Source: JAAYZM01 sp964510785
GTDB lineage: Bacteria; Actinomycetota; Actinomycetes; Actinomycetales; Cellulomonadaceae
Length of the DNA stretch: 64,000 nt
Direction: 5' to 3'
Assembly (NCBI GenBank): GCA_964510785.1
Contig: CAZECM010000007.1
Span: 15,288 to 79,287 of the forward strand
The translations under genes and the position numbers were made by a program. The notes below the pieces were generated by a model. That model was not told the DNA's origin and did no database searches. It saw only the letters and a list, made by a program, of their open reading frames with translations. Below, one piece after another: positions 63,089-64,000 of the stretch (positions are counted from its first letter, which is position 1; each line of letters opens with the position of its first letter).

Positions 63089-63507
63089 GTGCCACGTCCT
63101 GGTCCATCGGAGAGATCGCAGAGCGGTTCGGGCTCGCGACGCACGTGCTGCGGCACTGGGAGGACGTGCGGCTGCTGCGGCCGGAGCGCGACGCGGGCGG
63201 GCGGCGGCGCTACGGCGAGGCGGAGGTGGTGCGCGTCGCCGTCATCCTGCGCAGCAAGGCCGCCGGCATGAGCCTCGATCAGATCCACGCGCTGCTCGAC
63301 GGTGAGGCCAGGGAACGTCACGACGTGCTCGACGCCCACCTGCGGGAGCTGGAGCGTCGCATGGCGGAGATGGAGCGCTCGCGCGAGATGACCCTGCACG
63401 CGTTCGAGTGCCAGGCGCACGACATCGCGACCTGCCCGCGCTTCGGTGCGCACGTGGCCGACATCCTCGCCGGCACGGCCGCGACGCCGGGGGTCTGGAG
63501 CCGCTGA
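63079..63507 (+). CDS. MerR-family transcriptional regulator
   Basis: 142 aa. Two starts are open, 63061 and 63079; I chose the second, though no ribosome site is clear for either. The N-terminal winged helix reads SIGEIAERFGLATHVLRHWEDVRLLRPERDAGGRRRYGEAEVVRVAVILRSKAAGMSLDQIHALL, given here in one family pattern of two helices and an RRY wing. A dimerisation coiled coil follows (about 75-115, HLRELERRMAEMERSREM). The C-terminus has two Cys in ECQAHDIATCPRF, possible metal or redox ligands. It likely controls the divergent flavoprotein gene and itself. Confidence 0.88.
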   Translation: MKSSATSWSIGEIAERFGLATHVLRHWEDVRLLRPERDAGGRRRYGEAEVVRVAVILRSKAAGMSLDQIHALLDGEARERHDVLDAHLRELERRMAEMERSREMTLHAFECQAHDIATCPRFGAHVADILAGTAATPGVWSR

Positions 63508-63559
63508 CCTCGTCGGGGCCGCCCTTGCCCGACCCGGCCGCGGGGAGGATGGTGGGGGC

Positions 63560-63907
63560 ATGGTGCGCGTGGCCAGGGTGTACGAGGAGCGGTCCGACGA
63601 CGACGGATACCGGGTGCTCGTCGACCGGTTGTGGCCGCGCGGGGTGCGCAAGGACGCCGGTGCGTTCGACGAGTGGCTGCGCGACGTGGCCCCCTCGACG
63701 GAGCTGCGCCACTGGTACGGCCACGAGGAGGAGAAGCACGCGGAGTTCGTCCGGCGCTACCGGGCCGAGCTCGGCACGGAGCCCGCCGCGGCTGCGTTCG
63801 ACCGGTTGCGCGAGCTCGCGAGCGACGGCCGGCTCACGCTCGTGACCGCCACGAAGGAGCTCGCCCTGAGCCACGCCGAGGTGCTCGCGGACGCGCTGGG
63901 CGCCTAG
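63560..63907 (+). CDS. DUF488 family protein
   Basis: 115 aa from ATG 63560, after a G-rich stretch (GGGGAGG) that can serve as ribosome site. The family marks are clear: VARVYEERSDDDGYRVLVDRLWPRGVRKD, the WLRDVAPSTELRHWYGH core, FVRRYRAEL, and the closing LTLVTATKELALSHAEVLADAL. DUF488 proteins are small and of unknown biochemical role; they are often annotated as uroporphyrin-III methyltransferase-associated or YeaO-like. It starts 53 nt after the MerR gene. Its stop shares a CTAG with the convergent gene at the right edge. Confidence 0.88.
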   Translation: MVRVARVYEERSDDDGYRVLVDRLWPRGVRKDAGAFDEWLRDVAPSTELRHWYGHEEEKHAEFVRRYRAELGTEPAAAAFDRLRELASDGRLTLVTATKELALSHAEVLADALGA

Positions 63908-64000
63908 GTCGCCCCCGCCTCGCCCGTGCGCTGCACGACGACGCAGCAACGCTGCGCACCCGGCTCGAGCCGGGCGTCGAGCTCCCCCGGGGCGAGTGCG
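63904..64000 (-). CDS. 3' end of an unidentified gene cut by the right edge
   Basis: On the - strand a frame runs in from the edge and stops with TAG at 63906-63904. The last 31 residues visible include GELDARLEPGAQRCCVVVQR and end TGEAGAT. The balanced composition and the shared CTAG with the DUF488 gene suggest a real gene end. Too little is visible to name it. Confidence 0.45.
   Translation of the reverse strand, partial: ALAPGELDARLEPGAQRCCVVVQRTGEAGAT

Overview
The window is very GC-rich, uses many GTG starts, packs its operons with ATGA/GTGA stop-start overlaps, and carries gene neighbourhoods typical of Actinomycetota. These include galU-glp(moeA)-rimJ-glpR, an FmdB-type zinc ribbon, a DUF222-HNH protein and a gram-positive-type L-rhamnose isomerase. 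The overall look suggests a Micrococcales actinobacterium near Cellulomonadaceae/Promicromonosporaceae. That placement is an inference from style and synteny, not from a search.

Region 1 (1-23,500) is an extracellular contractile injection system (eCIS, phage-tail-like) locus. A + strand operon cut by the left edge holds the end of a DUF4255/Pvc16-like gene and three large single-pass proteins built from carboxypeptidase-regulatory-like beta domains (744, 841 and 2,028 aa). Converging on it is a 12-gene - strand operon: sheath, tube 1, tail assembly protein, a 59-aa DUF6760-type protein, tube 2, a 928-aa disordered Arg-Arg-motif protein, LysM protein, VgrG/gpV-like spike, gp25, baseplate J-like (TIGR02243), tail protein I-like (TIGR02242) and a tail-anchored zinc-ribbon protein. 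No AAA+ ATPase of the Afp15 type, no classical tape measure and no obvious toxin is visible here; they may lie left of the window. A divergent LuxR/LAL-type ATPase regulator (23,524-26,202) flanks the operon, and a perfect 9-bp-arm palindrome sits just upstream of the predicted operon promoter.

Region 2 (26,203-44,000) is mostly chromosomal housekeeping: a 1,548-aa DUF4011/SF1-helicase/Vsr-like protein whose catalytic motifs all look degenerate, a DUF222-HNH protein, MscL, a SAF-domain protein, an FmdB-type protein, a penicillin acylase interrupted by a 10-N assembly gap, 5-formyl-THF cyclo-ligase, the galU-glp-rimJ-glpR cluster (gephyrin-like Glp and its membrane receptor GlpR/SepX in cell division), and tRNA-Ala(CGC).

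Region 3 (42,755-58,174) is an L-rhamnose/rhamnoside utilisation locus: an FMN-dependent lactate-type dehydrogenase divergent from L-rhamnose isomerase, a rhamnulose-phosphate aldolase/lactaldehyde dehydrogenase fusion, GH78 alpha-L-rhamnosidase, rhamnulokinase, a sugar ABC importer (lipoprotein plus two permeases, no ATPase), a GH3 beta-glucosidase-like enzyme and a second class II aldolase. Three transcription units share the LacI-type operator core TGAAACGATTCA/TGAATCGATTCA; no LacI gene is in the window. The glycosidases carry no signal peptide, so imported rhamnose-glucose glycosides are probably split in the cytoplasm.

Region 4 (58,200-64,000) holds a small hypothetical gene, trpF, a secreted beta-repeat protein, a P-domain surface protein with an LSDTG-type sorting end, a thioredoxin-reductase-like flavoprotein divergent from a MerR regulator, a DUF488 protein and the end of one more gene. 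Two themes recur: TAnnnT hexamers exactly 6 nt before a start codon (leaderless transcripts), and convergent genes whose stop codons share one CTAG.
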